Notes: generated by a model not told the origin, from the sequence alone. Positions 51,141 to 60,008 are shown, counted from the stretch's first letter. The stretch: 64,000 bases of DNA from Methanorbis rubei (GCF_032714495.1 NZ_JAWDKB010000002.1:186001-250000), one strand, 5' to 3'. Program-made: numbers and translations.

Positions 51141-52646
51141 TTACGCGGCCATCTCTTTTAACCGGGCAAGTGTTGCCTCGCGACCCATTGCTTCCAGGAA
51201 CCAGCCGAGGCGGGGCCCTCGGTCGGCTCCGAGGAATGCACGGTAAACTGCGGTGAACAGTTCCTTGCCGGTAATGCCTGCGGCGGTTGCTGCGTCATAG
51301 ACTGCGTTGTGCAGGACGTCTGCTTTCCACTCGCCTGCGGCAACTGCTGCTGCATAGGCTGCAACTGCTGCCTTGACATTTGCAGGTTCTGCTGCCGCGA
51401 CTTCCGGAAGAGTCTGCTGAATTGCAAACTTCACATCTTCTGGCGCATACATCTCGAGCCATCTCTTCGCACGATCTGCCTGGTCCATCACTGCGTGCTC
51501 GTCCACAATTGCGTAGCCGCTGCGTTTGAGGATGTCAAAGATCGCGTCATCAGTCTGAGCAATCTGCACGACTGCGACCATGTGGCGGAACGGAATGGTT
51601 GTCTGGGGAGACGCAATTTTTGAGAGTTGATACTCGCGTGACTCGCCTGCTGCTGCGGCACGGTCGTACTCGTCGATGAGTCTGAGCAGGCCCATTCCCG
51701 GATCGAACTCAATCGTCTTATCAGGTTTTGTTTTTGCAATCAGGAAGCGGAGAACTTCCGGCGGGACGATTTCCAGCATGTCGCGGATGGTGAGAACGAC
51801 TCCTTTGGATGAGTGCATCTCGCCGCGTCCTTTGAGGCTGATCCATTCATATGTGACCGGCATTGGGGCATTGTAGCCGTAGATATCTTTGGTGATGTAC
51901 TTGCCGGTGTCGTACGATCCTCCGGGTGAGGCGTGATCTTTTCCGAAGGGTTCGATGGTTACGCCGTAGACTGACCAGCGCATCGGCCAGTCAACACGCC
52001 AGACAAGTTTTCCTTCGCCTTTGGAGTAGTCGGAGACTCCTTCGTGACCGCAGGAACATCTATACGCCACGGTGTGTTTTTCTGCGTCATGCGAAAGGAT
52101 GGTTGCCCGCGAGATGACTCCGCACTCTCCGCAGATCGGATAGTACGGGGTCCAGCCTTCCTCAAGTTTTCTGCCGGAGACTCTCTCAAGGATCTCTTTG
52201 ATCTCTTCTGCATGAACGAGGGCGAGTCTGATCTGTTCGGTGAACATGCCGGAACGGTAGGCTTCGCTTGTCCGAATAATGCGGGGATGAATATCAAGCT
52301 CCTGAATTGCGGAGAGGAACGGGTCAAGGAAGTGTTCTGCGTAGCTTTTGTGTTTGCCGCACGGACAGGGGATGTCTGAGACCGGCCATCCGATATATTT
52401 TTCGTAGGAGGCGGGGAGGAATGGGTATACTTTGCGGAGTGGATCGAAGTCATCTGCCACATAGACGAGTTCTGCGTCAACACTACGGCTTTTCAGTGCC
52501 TTGAAGATCATGTCTCCGGTCATGATTTCACGCATGTTTCCAAGGTGAATCGGTCCGGAAGGAGTGATTCCTGTGGCGATCAGCTGGTGTTTGTCGGCCG
52601 GAACGCCGGCGGCTCTGGCGTCGGCCCAGTGGATTTTTTCATTCAC
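51141..52646 (-). CDS. lysS: Lysyl-tRNA synthetase, class I
   Basis: Charges tRNA-Lys. The 501-residue protein is of the class I (archaeal and spirochaete) type, unlike the class II enzyme of most bacteria and eukaryotes: HIGH-like GPIHLGN near residue 35 and KMSKS-like MHSSKG near residue 275. The central zinc-binding loop region is rich in Cys (CGECGVI; YRCSCGHEG). A helical anticodon-binding C terminus ends the protein. It heads the lysS-radical SAM-uppS run. Some Methanosarcinales carry both classes; only class I is seen here. Confidence 0.96.
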   Translation of the reverse strand: MNEKIHWADARAAGVPADKHQLIATGITPSGPIHLGNMREIMTGDMIFKALKSRSVDAELVYVADDFDPLRKVYPFLPASYEKYIGWPVSDIPCPCGKHKSYAEHFLDPFLSAIQELDIHPRIIRTSEAYRSGMFTEQIRLALVHAEEIKEILERVSGRKLEEGWTPYYPICGECGVISRATILSHDAEKHTVAYRCSCGHEGVSDYSKGEGKLVWRVDWPMRWSVYGVTIEPFGKDHASPGGSYDTGKYITKDIYGYNAPMPVTYEWISLKGRGEMHSSKGVVLTIRDMLEIVPPEVLRFLIAKTKPDKTIEFDPGMGLLRLIDEYDRAAAAGESREYQLSKIASPQTTIPFRHMVAVVQIAQTDDAIFDILKRSGYAIVDEHAVMDQADRAKRWLEMYAPEDVKFAIQQTLPEVAAAEPANVKAAVAAYAAAVAAGEWKADVLHNAVYDAATAAGITGKELFTAVYRAFLGADRGPRLGWFLEAMGREATLARLKEMAA

Positions 52647-52750
52647 GCTTTTGTACTCCTGTGGATATATAATTGATATTTATGTGATCTCAATTAAGAT
52701 ATATCTCTTGATTGCACTGACTCTCTTCCTCATTGGGTTCGGGTCTTTAT

Positions 52751-52978
52751 TTCTGAGCCGCCCACGGAAAAACGGAACACACGGAATTTTCACAGAAAAA
52801 AAACATCACGGAGCAGACGTGAACATCACGGAATTCTCATTCGAAAAAAAAGTATTTTCGTACTCTCACAAAATAATTTTCGATTGTTTTTTCAATTTCC
52901 GTGTTGTTCACGTCTGCTCCGTGATGTTTTTCTGTGAAATTTCCGTGTGTTCCGTTTTTCCGTGGGCGGAGCTACAAC
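52751..52978. repeat. Long fold-back repeat, family R5, copy a
   Basis: Arms of about 65 bp, GCCGCCCACGGAAAAACGGA...GGAGCAGACGTGAACA and its near-perfect inverse, enclose an AT-rich core of about 100 bp. Transcribed, it would make a very stable hairpin. The flank TTATTTCTGAGCCGCCCACGG is found inverted 0.9 kb away after ogt. Confidence 0.75.
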
Positions 52979-52990
52979 GAACGTTGGTTG

Positions 52991-53009
52991 CCAATAAACG
53001 AATTTATGG
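52991..53009. repeat. 19-mer shared with 18.86 kb
   Basis: CCAATAAACGAATTTATGG occurs here and in the gap upstream of the surface protein gene near 18.86 kb, in both cases next to a CCCACGG/CCGTGGG repeat. It is probably part of the R5 family end. Confidence 0.55.
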
Positions 53010-53063
53010 ACAACATCTCCAGTACCCATAATGCTTAAACCGCTTCACGGTCATGGTGTAATT

Positions 53064-53528
53064 ATGCGCCGCATGTACTATTACCAGACACCTATCGGGA
53101 AAATCGGCATGGCGGAAGAGGATGGATTCATCACCAATCTCTGGTTTCCCGGAACCCCCGCTCCGGTAGACGCGGATTTGTGGGAGACGCCGGTTCTCAA
53201 ACGCGCCGCAAAACAGCTTGGCGGATACTTTGCCGGAGGAAAACATCCGTTCACCGTCCCTCTCGCACCGAAAGGAACCGAGTTTATGCAAAGCGTCTGG
53301 GCCGAGCTGCAGAAAATTCCCTGCGGGACGACCGTGAGTTATCAGGAGATTGCATGCCGGGTCGGCAAAAAGAACGCTGCCCGGGCAGTGGGACTGGCAA
53401 ACAACAAAAATCCGATTCCAATTCTGATCCCCTGTCATCGTGTTATCGGAAAAAACGGGCAGCTGACCGGATACCGCGGCGGACTTGCAATGAAACAGAA
53501 GCTGCTGGATCTGGAGAAGTCAGGGTAG
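53064..53528 (+). CDS. ogt: Methylated-DNA-protein cysteine methyltransferase
   Basis: A suicide DNA-repair protein that takes alkyl groups from O6-alkylguanine onto its own cysteine. The 154-residue protein has the active-site loop PIPILIPCHRVIGKNGQLTG with the acceptor Cys in PCHRV and the preceding helix-turn-helix (GTTVSYQEIACRVGKKNAAR, AVGLANNKNP). GGTG lies 6 bases ahead of the ATG chosen; another ATG 9 bases later is possible. The gene is bracketed by opposed R5 repeats, so the whole cassette may have moved. Confidence 0.93.
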   Translation: MRRMYYYQTPIGKIGMAEEDGFITNLWFPGTPAPVDADLWETPVLKRAAKQLGGYFAGGKHPFTVPLAPKGTEFMQSVWAELQKIPCGTTVSYQEIACRVGKKNAARAVGLANNKNPIPILIPCHRVIGKNGQLTGYRGGLAMKQKLLDLEKSG

Positions 53529-53546
53529 ATTTTGTCTATTACGTTC

Positions 53547-53642
53547 TGTCTCCCACGGAAAAACATCACGGAGCAGACGTGATGTTTTTTTCCGTGCCTA
53601 TTCCATGTCTTCCGATTTTCCGTGGGCGGCTCAGAAATAATC
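53547..53642. repeat. Fold-back repeat, family R5, copy b (short)
   Basis: Starts CTCCCACGGAAAAACATCAC and ends CCGTGGGCGGCTCAGAAATAAT. The outer flank is the inverse of the sequence before copy a. Only half of the internal arm is kept. It directly follows ogt. Confidence 0.65.
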
Positions 53643-53683
53643 ACCATAATAATCCTTATCTCTTTCAGCGTCGATGTTTCAGT

Positions 53684-53842
53684 ATGTGTTCCGCAGGCGG
53701 ACCAATTGAGATCGACCTCAACGACCCTCTCAAAGGCAGAGGGAAAAAGTATCGGTGCAATGATTGCGGCCAGACGTTTACCGGCTTAGGCAAACATCCC
53801 ATGTGCCCGTCATGCCAGTCCGAGAACGTTACCGAGATCTGA
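53684..53842 (+). CDS. Small zinc-ribbon protein
   Basis: A 52-residue protein with two Cys pairs in YRCNDCGQTFTGLGKHPMCP then SCQSENVTEI (CxxC...CxxC), which form a rubredoxin-like zinc ribbon, after an acidic N terminus (GGPIEIDLNDPLKGRGK). It is translated 2 bases before the next gene starts, so the two are a tight pair. Probably a nucleic-acid or protein-interaction module; the family is widespread in archaea and its role unclear. Confidence 0.65.
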   Translation: MCSAGGPIEIDLNDPLKGRGKKYRCNDCGQTFTGLGKHPMCPSCQSENVTEI

Positions 53843-53844
53843 GA

Positions 53845-54351
53845 ATGCCAAGAACGATCCGGATTCCGTTTACCGGAGGTGACCCTGTCCTCATCAGAGG
53901 ACGCTCTTCCTTTTTGCTTGTTGCCCGCGCAACGGAAAAATTTCCGCTGATTATTGAAACCGATACCGAAGAGCTGGTGCAGGGAGTATATCCTAACGAT
54001 CTGATTGTTGTTTCCGCTCCCGAAGGCGGCGAAGTCGTTCCGGCGCTGTATCTTCTGGAGATGGTAGCAACCCATCACCTGCCGGTGATTGCTCTTGGAA
54101 AGAGTCATCCGGCAAGTCGCCGGATTTCGTACGTTGTCTCTGCTGCGGAAAAAATTGAGATGCGTTGCGATATCAGACGAGGAACCCATCCCGAGCAGCA
54201 TCTTCTCTGCACGGCAGACGAGTTTGCCGGAATGATTCTGTTCGCAAATGAAAATAATCTCGTGATTGAAAACTGCCGCGAGGAAATTTCCGTGTCACAA
54301 CTCGTGTGGGAGCTTTCGATCACCGAAGTTCAGCAGAAAAGTTTTGACTGA
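53845..54351 (+). CDS. Conserved archaeal protein of unknown function
   Basis: A 168-residue protein with alternating strands and helices: IRIPFTGGDPVLIRGRSSFL, FPLIIETDTEELVQGVYPND, LIVVSAPEGGEVVPALYLLE and KIEMRCDIRRGTHPEQHLLC. No catalytic motif is recognised. It is paired with the zinc-ribbon gene, and its 3' end overlaps the radical SAM gene of the opposite strand by 22 bp. Confidence 0.55.
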   Translation: MPRTIRIPFTGGDPVLIRGRSSFLLVARATEKFPLIIETDTEELVQGVYPNDLIVVSAPEGGEVVPALYLLEMVATHHLPVIALGKSHPASRRISYVVSAAEKIEMRCDIRRGTHPEQHLLCTADEFAGMILFANENNLVIENCREEISVSQLVWELSITEVQQKSFD

Positions 54352-55217
54352 ACATCTTTTTTCTTTCCCAAAATTTTTGCATCGATCTCTTCGTGTCTGA
54401 AGAGGACGCCGCATTTCTCACAACTGCGAACAAATGTTTCCTGAAGTGCCGGCTCTCTTGAGCCGCACCAGTAGGATTCTCCGTAGGTTTTTTCGTATCG
54501 CTCGCGAGTCCCGGGAAAATGTTCGTCGAGTCGTTCGTAGAAGTAGGTTCGCTGCCGGTCACGCAGCGAGACGGCGAAATTTTTTTCTGCGTAAACCCAT
54601 GCAGCTCCCGCGTCTGCGGCACGTTTCACGATCTCGGTGATATTTTCTCTGGTGTCGGTGATGAACGGGAGGGTTGGGAGAAGGATTACTCCGCACAAAA
54701 TATTTTTCGCGGAAAGTTTTTCGATTGCTGCGAAGCGATCCGAGGAGGAAGAGGCATGCGGTTCGATGATTTTGGCGACTTCGTCGCTTGCGGCGGTGAT
54801 GGTGATGTTTACTGCTGCGGGAGAGTGTTCTCCGACTGCGGCAAAGAGGTCGATGTCGCGGCTGACGAGATCGGATTTGGTGAGGGCGACGACGCCGAAG
54901 TGATATCTGTCACAGAGTCGGAGAAATCCGCGGGTGAGTTCCAGGGTTTTTTCGAGTGAATTGTAGGGATCGCTCATCGCTCCGGTAATGATCGCTCCTT
55001 TCTTTTTCCTTGCAGGCAACTCTTGTTCAAGGATTGCAAGAGCCCGATCTTTTGCCCGGACGGTTGCAAAGTCATCGATTCCGTAGCACTCGCTTCTGCT
55101 GTCGCAGTAGATACAGTTGTGGGAACAACCGCGGTAGAGGTTTGCGGTGTAATTGGTCGCGAACCATCCGTTTTCGCGGTATGCGGAGAGGATGGTTTTT
55201 GCGGGAATCGTCTGCAT
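54330..55217 (-). CDS. SPL-family radical SAM protein (COG1533)
   Basis: A 295-residue radical SAM protein with cluster motif Cys31-x3-Cys35-x2-Cys38 (RGCSHNCIYCDSR), preceded by TNYTANLYRG and followed by GAIITGAMSDPYNSLEKTLE, the COG1533 pattern (spore photoproduct lyase-related). Such proteins are common in methanogens; a DNA-lesion repair role is plausible but unproven. A C-terminal Cys pair (RSCEKCGVLF) gives a small zinc or cluster site. The start at MQTIPAKTILS is favoured over an upstream ATG that adds 21 residues. Confidence 0.82.
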   Translation of the reverse strand: MQTIPAKTILSAYRENGWFATNYTANLYRGCSHNCIYCDSRSECYGIDDFATVRAKDRALAILEQELPARKKKGAIITGAMSDPYNSLEKTLELTRGFLRLCDRYHFGVVALTKSDLVSRDIDLFAAVGEHSPAAVNITITAASDEVAKIIEPHASSSSDRFAAIEKLSAKNILCGVILLPTLPFITDTRENITEIVKRAADAGAAWVYAEKNFAVSLRDRQRTYFYERLDEHFPGTRERYEKTYGESYWCGSREPALQETFVRSCEKCGVLFRHEEIDAKILGKKKDVQSKLFC

Positions 55218-55607
55218 GGATGATTGGATGATAGTTTGGTTCTGTTGGCATATGGCATTTTCCGATGAAGAATACCCCAATCGATGAGTAAAACGACAAA
55301 TGGCTCAGGGATGTGCAAAAATAACCTCATATTTGCCTCAAATGGTTCATTCAACCAACATCTTTCCTGAGAGCCCTGTTTTTCAGACGATGAATTACCC
55401 TACCCACCATCAAAAGAGCCTCTATTCCTTTATATAGGTCTCGCTAAAAAGCCGTACACAACAAAAATTCCAACCGAGTTTTCAACCAAAATGACAGAGT
55501 TTTTGCCTCTGGATCAATACATGATGATGTCATGCACCCTCAGCCATAGGCCCTCTCTAAAACAAGGCAAATTACGCCTTGTTTTCCCTCAACCAATCTA
55601 AAAAAAA
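55218..55607. other. Gap with TATA box and hairpin; possible small RNA
   Basis: 390 bp with no credible protein gene. It contains a clear TATA box CTTTATATAGG (55428-55438) and, 120 bp further, a strong hairpin AAAACAAGGC-N7-GCCTTGTTTT (55559-55585). A transcript between them would be about 130 nt. The hairpin could instead belong to the 3' end of the tfrB message read from the other side. Confidence 0.4.
55559..55585. terminator. Hairpin downstream of tfrB
   Basis: A 10-bp perfect stem with a 7-nt loop. On the minus strand it lies 23 bases beyond the tfrB stop, following a T-rich run (AATAATTTTTTTTAG). It is a candidate 3' processing or termination structure for tfrAB. Confidence 0.45.
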
Positions 55608-57065
55608 TTATTTTCTATATCCTTCAAGCATCAGCGTCGCGATATTTTTCACCGGCAGCCCTGTAACCTGATGCAGATGGAACTCGCAGAACGGACAGAC
55701 CGTCACAATATAATCTGCTCCCGTCTCCTTCACCATCTCGGCCCGCACCGCACCAATCGCCGCAGCCTCTTCAGGCCGTCCGGACTTTACCCCGCCGCCC
55801 GCACCACAGCAGCGTGCCTGCATATCCACAAACTTTTCGGCGACCGACTCCAGCAGCTCCCGCGGCTGTTCGCTGATGCCCTGACCGCGGAGAAGATGGC
55901 AGGGATCATGATAGGTGTAAGTTCCTTCAACTTTTTTCGGCGGAACAAAACCTATCTCCACGAGATACTCGGTGATGTCTGCCACGCGGAACGGTGTGTC
56001 GTAATCGTTCTTCAGCGTTGAACCGCAACCGGCACACATTGTAAGCACGGTGTCGACGCCGGTCTTCACAAATGCATCGATGTTGCGTTTCTGCAGTTCG
56101 GGAACAAATCCTGAAAGTCCGGTTCGAAGAAGCGGCGAGCCGCAGCAGACCTGATCTTTCGGGATAATGACCCGGATGCCGTTGAGGCGGAGGATCTCCA
56201 TCGCATCAAGTGCAGGCTGAATAACCCGACCGTTGAACATACAGCCGACGAAAAATCCAACCGTTGCCCGTACTTCTCCGTACGGCTCGATGATCTCGGG
56301 CACGCGTTCGAGGAACGGCGTCTCTTTTCGCTCGACTGAGCGACCGGTGTCCTCAACAAGTTTTGCGAGCGCCTTATGTGCCGGCAGAGAAAGGCCGCGC
56401 TTTGCCGCCTCGGCCCGGAGTTTTTCCACCGCTTTTCTCGGGATCTCGATCTCTTTTGGACAGACCTCAACACATTTGTGGCAGGTCGTGCAGGCAAACA
56501 GACCTTTGTTGATTGCTTCAGTAATTCTGTCGGCGTCATCGCGGGGGTCGAGATTCAGCCGCTGTTCCTGCCGCATCACGGTAGGGCCGGCATACTCTGA
56601 CGTCGCAAACGCCGGACAGGAGGAGATGCAGCTGTAGCACTCAATGCACTCGCGAAGCGGTTTGATCTCTTCAACCGCTTCTTGCGAGATGCCGCACTCG
56701 CCTCCGCAGGTCGGAGCTTCGGCTCCGGTTCCTGTTCCCGGATTCAGCCAGGCAATCTGTGCCATGACCGGTGCAATATCGGTGATGAGATCACGGATGC
56801 GGGGAAGCTCGAGCGGCTCGATCAGATCGCCCTCGCGTGCCTCTTCCATGCAGGCAAGTACCGGCTCGCCGTTGACGCGGACGGAACACGATCCACACTG
56901 TCCGCCGCGGCAGCAGTGCCGGTAACCAAGCGTTGGATCAAGTCTGTCGCGAACTTCGTCAAGCACATTCAGTACGCGGGCACCCTTTTCGACGTGAACC
57001 TCGTACTCTTCAACATGGGGAGCAGCGTCGACGTTCGGATCAAATCGGTTGATGCGGACTTTCAC
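55608..57065 (-). CDS. tfrB: Thiol:fumarate reductase subunit B (iron-sulfur and CCG domains)
   Basis: The electron-entry subunit of the CoM-SH/CoB-SH dependent fumarate reductase, which makes succinate and the CoM-S-S-CoB heterodisulfide. The 485-residue protein is a fusion. An N-terminal [2Fe-2S] domain has Cys52, Cys57, Cys60 and Cys72 (CCRGGQCGSC...LAC). Two [4Fe-4S] motifs follow (CIECYSCISSCP and CTTCHKCVEVCP). A C-terminal pair of HdrB-like CCG modules ends the protein (YHDPCHLLRG and ARCCGAGGGVKSG), where the thiols are thought to react. It overlaps tfrA by 4 bases. A plain succinate dehydrogenase would lack the CCG part. Confidence 0.93.
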   Translation of the reverse strand: MKVRINRFDPNVDAAPHVEEYEVHVEKGARVLNVLDEVRDRLDPTLGYRHCCRGGQCGSCSVRVNGEPVLACMEEAREGDLIEPLELPRIRDLITDIAPVMAQIAWLNPGTGTGAEAPTCGGECGISQEAVEEIKPLRECIECYSCISSCPAFATSEYAGPTVMRQEQRLNLDPRDDADRITEAINKGLFACTTCHKCVEVCPKEIEIPRKAVEKLRAEAAKRGLSLPAHKALAKLVEDTGRSVERKETPFLERVPEIIEPYGEVRATVGFFVGCMFNGRVIQPALDAMEILRLNGIRVIIPKDQVCCGSPLLRTGLSGFVPELQKRNIDAFVKTGVDTVLTMCAGCGSTLKNDYDTPFRVADITEYLVEIGFVPPKKVEGTYTYHDPCHLLRGQGISEQPRELLESVAEKFVDMQARCCGAGGGVKSGRPEEAAAIGAVRAEMVKETGADYIVTVCPFCEFHLHQVTGLPVKNIATLMLEGYRK

Positions 57066-58693
57066 AGCCGTCCCTCCAGAATCTCGATGCCTGATCTTTC
57101 CGGCGAGAAGAAGGTGTGGCCGAAGGGCGAGGTCTCATTCGTCCACGGCGTCTTGATGTCGGTTCGCGTGTGGGCACCTCTCGACTCGCGGCGCAACAGA
57201 GCTCCATCGATGATCATCGAGGAGACGAGCAGCATGTTCTCGGTGATGACCGCGTCCGCAATTTCCCGCGGTGAGTTGATCTTCAATGGAGTTGCCCGGA
57301 GTTTTGCAATATCGCGTTCGGCAACTTTGAGGTCGAGTTCGTTCCGGTAGATACCGACATTGTTCCACATCAACATCTTCATGGTTCTCCGAACGTCAGC
57401 CGATGCGGCTGTTCCTTGGTAAAGTGCGGCAATTTTTTTCTCGGCTGCAGTGATCTGATCAACGTCGATTCGATGCTTTGCCGAGACCTCGGCAGCACCT
57501 GCTGAGACTCCCGCCCGCCTGCCGAACACCTGGGTGTCTGCGAGTGCGTTGCCGCCGAGCCGGTTTCCTCCGTGAACGCCGCCGGTCACTTCGCCTGCGG
57601 CGAAGAGACGCGGCAGTGTGGTGGCGGCATCAGGCGTGATGCGCAGTCCGCCCATGAAATGGTGGGCGGTTGGTGCGACCTCCATTGGTTCGGTTCTGAT
57701 GTCGGTGCCGAACTTGAGGAACTGCTCAAGCATCAGGGGCAGTCTCACTTCGATCTGCTCTTTTGGCAGATGGGTCACGTCGAGCCAGACGCCTCCGTGT
57801 TCGGTGCCGCGTCCTTCGAGAACTTCAGTCGCGATCGATCGGGCGACAACGTCGCGGGTCGATAGCTCCATTCGTGCGGGATCGTACTTCTCCATGAACC
57901 GCTCGCCAGCGGAGTTTTTGAGAACTCCTCCTTCGCCTCTGACCGCTTCGGTGATGAGGCGGCCGCGGGTGTCGTAGGGATAAACTGCTCCGGTCGGGTG
58001 GAACTGAACCTGTTCCATGTCGATGAGTTCAGCTCCGGCCCGGTAACCGAGCGCGTAGCCGTCGCCGGTTCCGGCGGTGGAGTTGGTTGTGGTGTCATAC
58101 ACCTGTCCCGCTCCTCCGGTCGCAAGAACGACCGCGTCGGCAGTGATGATTCCCAGTTCTCCTTCGCGGTCGCAGGTGATTGCACCGGCAACTTCGCTGC
58201 CGTTCTTTAGCAGATCAATGACCGTCAGCTCGTCGCGTATCTCAACCGGTGAACCGCGGAGTTTTTCAAGCAGAGTCATGACGATTTCATGACCGGTGTG
58301 ATCTCCTGCGTAACAGGTACGGGGAAACCGCTGGCCGCCGAACGGCCGCTGGGCTACTTCGTTGTCGCAGGTGAGATCAAAGACCGCTCCCCAAGTAAAC
58401 AGGTCGCGGATCCGGTCAGGAGATTCGCGTGCGAGTATTTCTACGAGGGCGGGGTCGTTGAGGAACGCTCCGCCTTTGAGTGTGTCTTCGTAATGCGTGG
58501 TAACCGAGTCTGCGTTTCTCATTACCGCGTTGTAACCGCCTTCGGCCATGACCGTGCAGCCGCCTTTGCCGGTGATGGTTTTTGATACGATGATGGTGTC
58601 GCCGGATGCGGACGCATCGACTGCGGCACGGATTCCTGCACCGCCAGACCCGATGACGAGCACGTGGCAGTCGCTTCTGTTTTCGATTCCCAT
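57062..58693 (-). CDS. tfrA: Thiol:fumarate reductase subunit A (FAD-binding)
   Basis: The 543-residue flavoprotein subunit that reduces fumarate. The Rossmann FAD loop GSGGAGIRAAVDAS lies near the N terminus, with GGYNAVMRNADSVTTHYEDT close by. The active-site arginine/His region is in the capping domain (FHPTGAVYPYDTRGRLITEA), followed by AAGEVTGGVHGGNRLGGNAL. The middle of the protein has the family's His-Tyr-Glu cluster. It is first in the two-gene operon. In M. thermautotrophicus this soluble enzyme supplies succinate for a reductive partial TCA path, consistent with pycBA making oxaloacetate elsewhere in the window. Confidence 0.93.
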   Translation of the reverse strand: MGIENRSDCHVLVIGSGGAGIRAAVDASASGDTIIVSKTITGKGGCTVMAEGGYNAVMRNADSVTTHYEDTLKGGAFLNDPALVEILARESPDRIRDLFTWGAVFDLTCDNEVAQRPFGGQRFPRTCYAGDHTGHEIVMTLLEKLRGSPVEIRDELTVIDLLKNGSEVAGAITCDREGELGIITADAVVLATGGAGQVYDTTTNSTAGTGDGYALGYRAGAELIDMEQVQFHPTGAVYPYDTRGRLITEAVRGEGGVLKNSAGERFMEKYDPARMELSTRDVVARSIATEVLEGRGTEHGGVWLDVTHLPKEQIEVRLPLMLEQFLKFGTDIRTEPMEVAPTAHHFMGGLRITPDAATTLPRLFAAGEVTGGVHGGNRLGGNALADTQVFGRRAGVSAGAAEVSAKHRIDVDQITAAEKKIAALYQGTAASADVRRTMKMLMWNNVGIYRNELDLKVAERDIAKLRATPLKINSPREIADAVITENMLLVSSMIIDGALLRRESRGAHTRTDIKTPWTNETSPFGHTFFSPERSGIEILEGRL

Positions 58694-58792
58694 GGTTTCC
58701 CCTCTTCAGTTATTTATAGTAGGCCGCAGGAGATAAATTCCTGTATAGCTGCGGGTTTGTAGTATTATTTCTGAGTTGTTCACGGTAAATTT

Positions 58793-58964
58793 GAAACGCG
58801 AATAACGCGAATAGCGCGAATAAAATAATTGCCAATGGTGATTTTTGAGATATTACTAATATTACTTATTGTTTGACATTTTTTTTTTCGTTCGAGAAAC
58901 AAATGCAATTTTGTGTGTGAAAAATCGCCATTGGCGATTTTTTTATTCGCGTTATTCGCGTTTC
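58793..58964. repeat. Inverted-repeat element, family R1, copy d (cleanest copy)
   Basis: A 172-bp element with both arms: GAAACGCGAATAACGCGAAT... with palindrome ATTGCCAATGGTGAT, and the opposite arm ATCGCCATTGGCGAT... TTCGCGTTATTCGCGTTTC. The AT-rich core (about 70 bp) has no frame of note. The rest of the gap 58694-59027 holds only promoter-like sequence for tfrA and the tail of the next gene. Confidence 0.8.
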
Positions 58965-59027
58965 ATATTTTTTCAGGCGGTTAAAAGAGGAGGACAGCTG
59001 AGATTACTCAGCTGTCTTTTCATGAAT

Positions 59028-59909
59028 TTACGGTCGTCTCAGGAGAACTGCTGCCGCTCCGAGGATTACCAGTGCTGCAATCGGTGCAGGGCTTTTGGTT
59101 GGTGCGGGCGGAACAGTTTCAGTTGGAGACGCCGTTTTTGTCGGGAGTTCAGTTGCGGTTGCAGTCTCTACTGGGATCAGGACAAGCTTTGCGCGGACAT
59201 CGGTGACATCTCCTGCTTTGTAGACATTCGAGACTTCATACACCTCATAGCCGTCTTTGTAGAAACTCAGCGTGCGGGTTCCCGGCAGCACTTCTGAGAT
59301 CTGCAGCCAGTCGTTTCCTGACGGTGTGGTTCCTATGTAGTCATTGTCCAAAAACACCACAGCTCCTGCTGGGTCTGAGCCGACACGGATTCCTGCAAGA
59401 CGTGTGTCCTTTGTCTGGTCTGAGTAGACGCCGACAATTTTGTCGGAGATGACCTCAACTGAAGTGACAAAATCATGATAGCCTGCCTTTACCACGCGGA
59501 CTTCATGAGTTGTCGGAGAGAGATTGGGAATGGTTACGGTTCCTGACTTCACGCTCGCATAGTACATGTCATCGATGTAGACATCGACTTCGGGCATGGT
59601 GGATGTTACACCAATTGAGCCGGGCGACTTGTAAAAGTGCATCACTGCATCAACATAGGTGGTCTCTCCCGAGTTCACGTACACCATATCAGACCAGGGG
59701 AAGTACTCGGATGACTGGATGGTGACCAGATGTCCCCCCGGCTGGACCATCGCTGTTCCGGGCGAGTCCATCACATACTTGTTGTCGATGTAGACCTGAC
59801 CGCCGGTCGGATTTGTGGTGACCGAGATGTATCCTGCTTCGTCTGCAAGTACCGGGGCTATGCAGATTGTTGCTATAAGGATTATCAGAAATGGAATTAT
59901 TTTTTTCAT
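59028..59909 (-). CDS. Secreted PEGA-domain surface protein, three repeats
   Basis: A 293-residue exported protein starting MKKIIPFLIILIATICIAPV (signal peptide), with three PEGA modules (VTTNPTGGQVYIDNKYV, VTSTMPEVDVYIDDMYY, VGSDPAGAVVFLDNDYIG), a Thr/Glu/Pro linker and a C-terminal hydrophobic helix ending LLRRP. A longer frame start adds 50 residues that are not a signal peptide and is rejected. It is next to the larger PEGA gene in the same direction. The function is unknown beyond a surface role. Confidence 0.83.
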   Translation of the reverse strand: MKKIIPFLIILIATICIAPVLADEAGYISVTTNPTGGQVYIDNKYVMDSPGTAMVQPGGHLVTIQSSEYFPWSDMVYVNSGETTYVDAVMHFYKSPGSIGVTSTMPEVDVYIDDMYYASVKSGTVTIPNLSPTTHEVRVVKAGYHDFVTSVEVISDKIVGVYSDQTKDTRLAGIRVGSDPAGAVVFLDNDYIGTTPSGNDWLQISEVLPGTRTLSFYKDGYEVYEVSNVYKAGDVTDVRAKLVLIPVETATATELPTKTASPTETVPPAPTKSPAPIAALVILGAAAVLLRRP

Positions 59910-59980
59910 ATGTGATTGAATAGGCGTCGTCTGGATGTTAAGGTGTCGATCGTCTGAAAAATTTTCGTGCGTGAGATTTT

Positions 59981-60008
59981 GAAACGCGAATAGCACGAAT
60001 CGCGTTTC
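59981..60008. repeat. R1 minimal end pair
   Basis: GAAACGCGAATAGCAC next to GAATCGCGTTTC: the two outer R1 ends meet with no core between them, as expected if the middle of an element was lost. Confidence 0.5.

Larger units (their letters stand above)
52647..53063. other. Gap with fold-back repeat ahead of ogt
   Basis: 417 bp without a gene. It holds the long inverted repeat R5 and then the shared 19-mer and a short promoter-like region for ogt. A hydrophobic frame at 52671-52745 has no start context or continuation. Confidence 0.55.
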
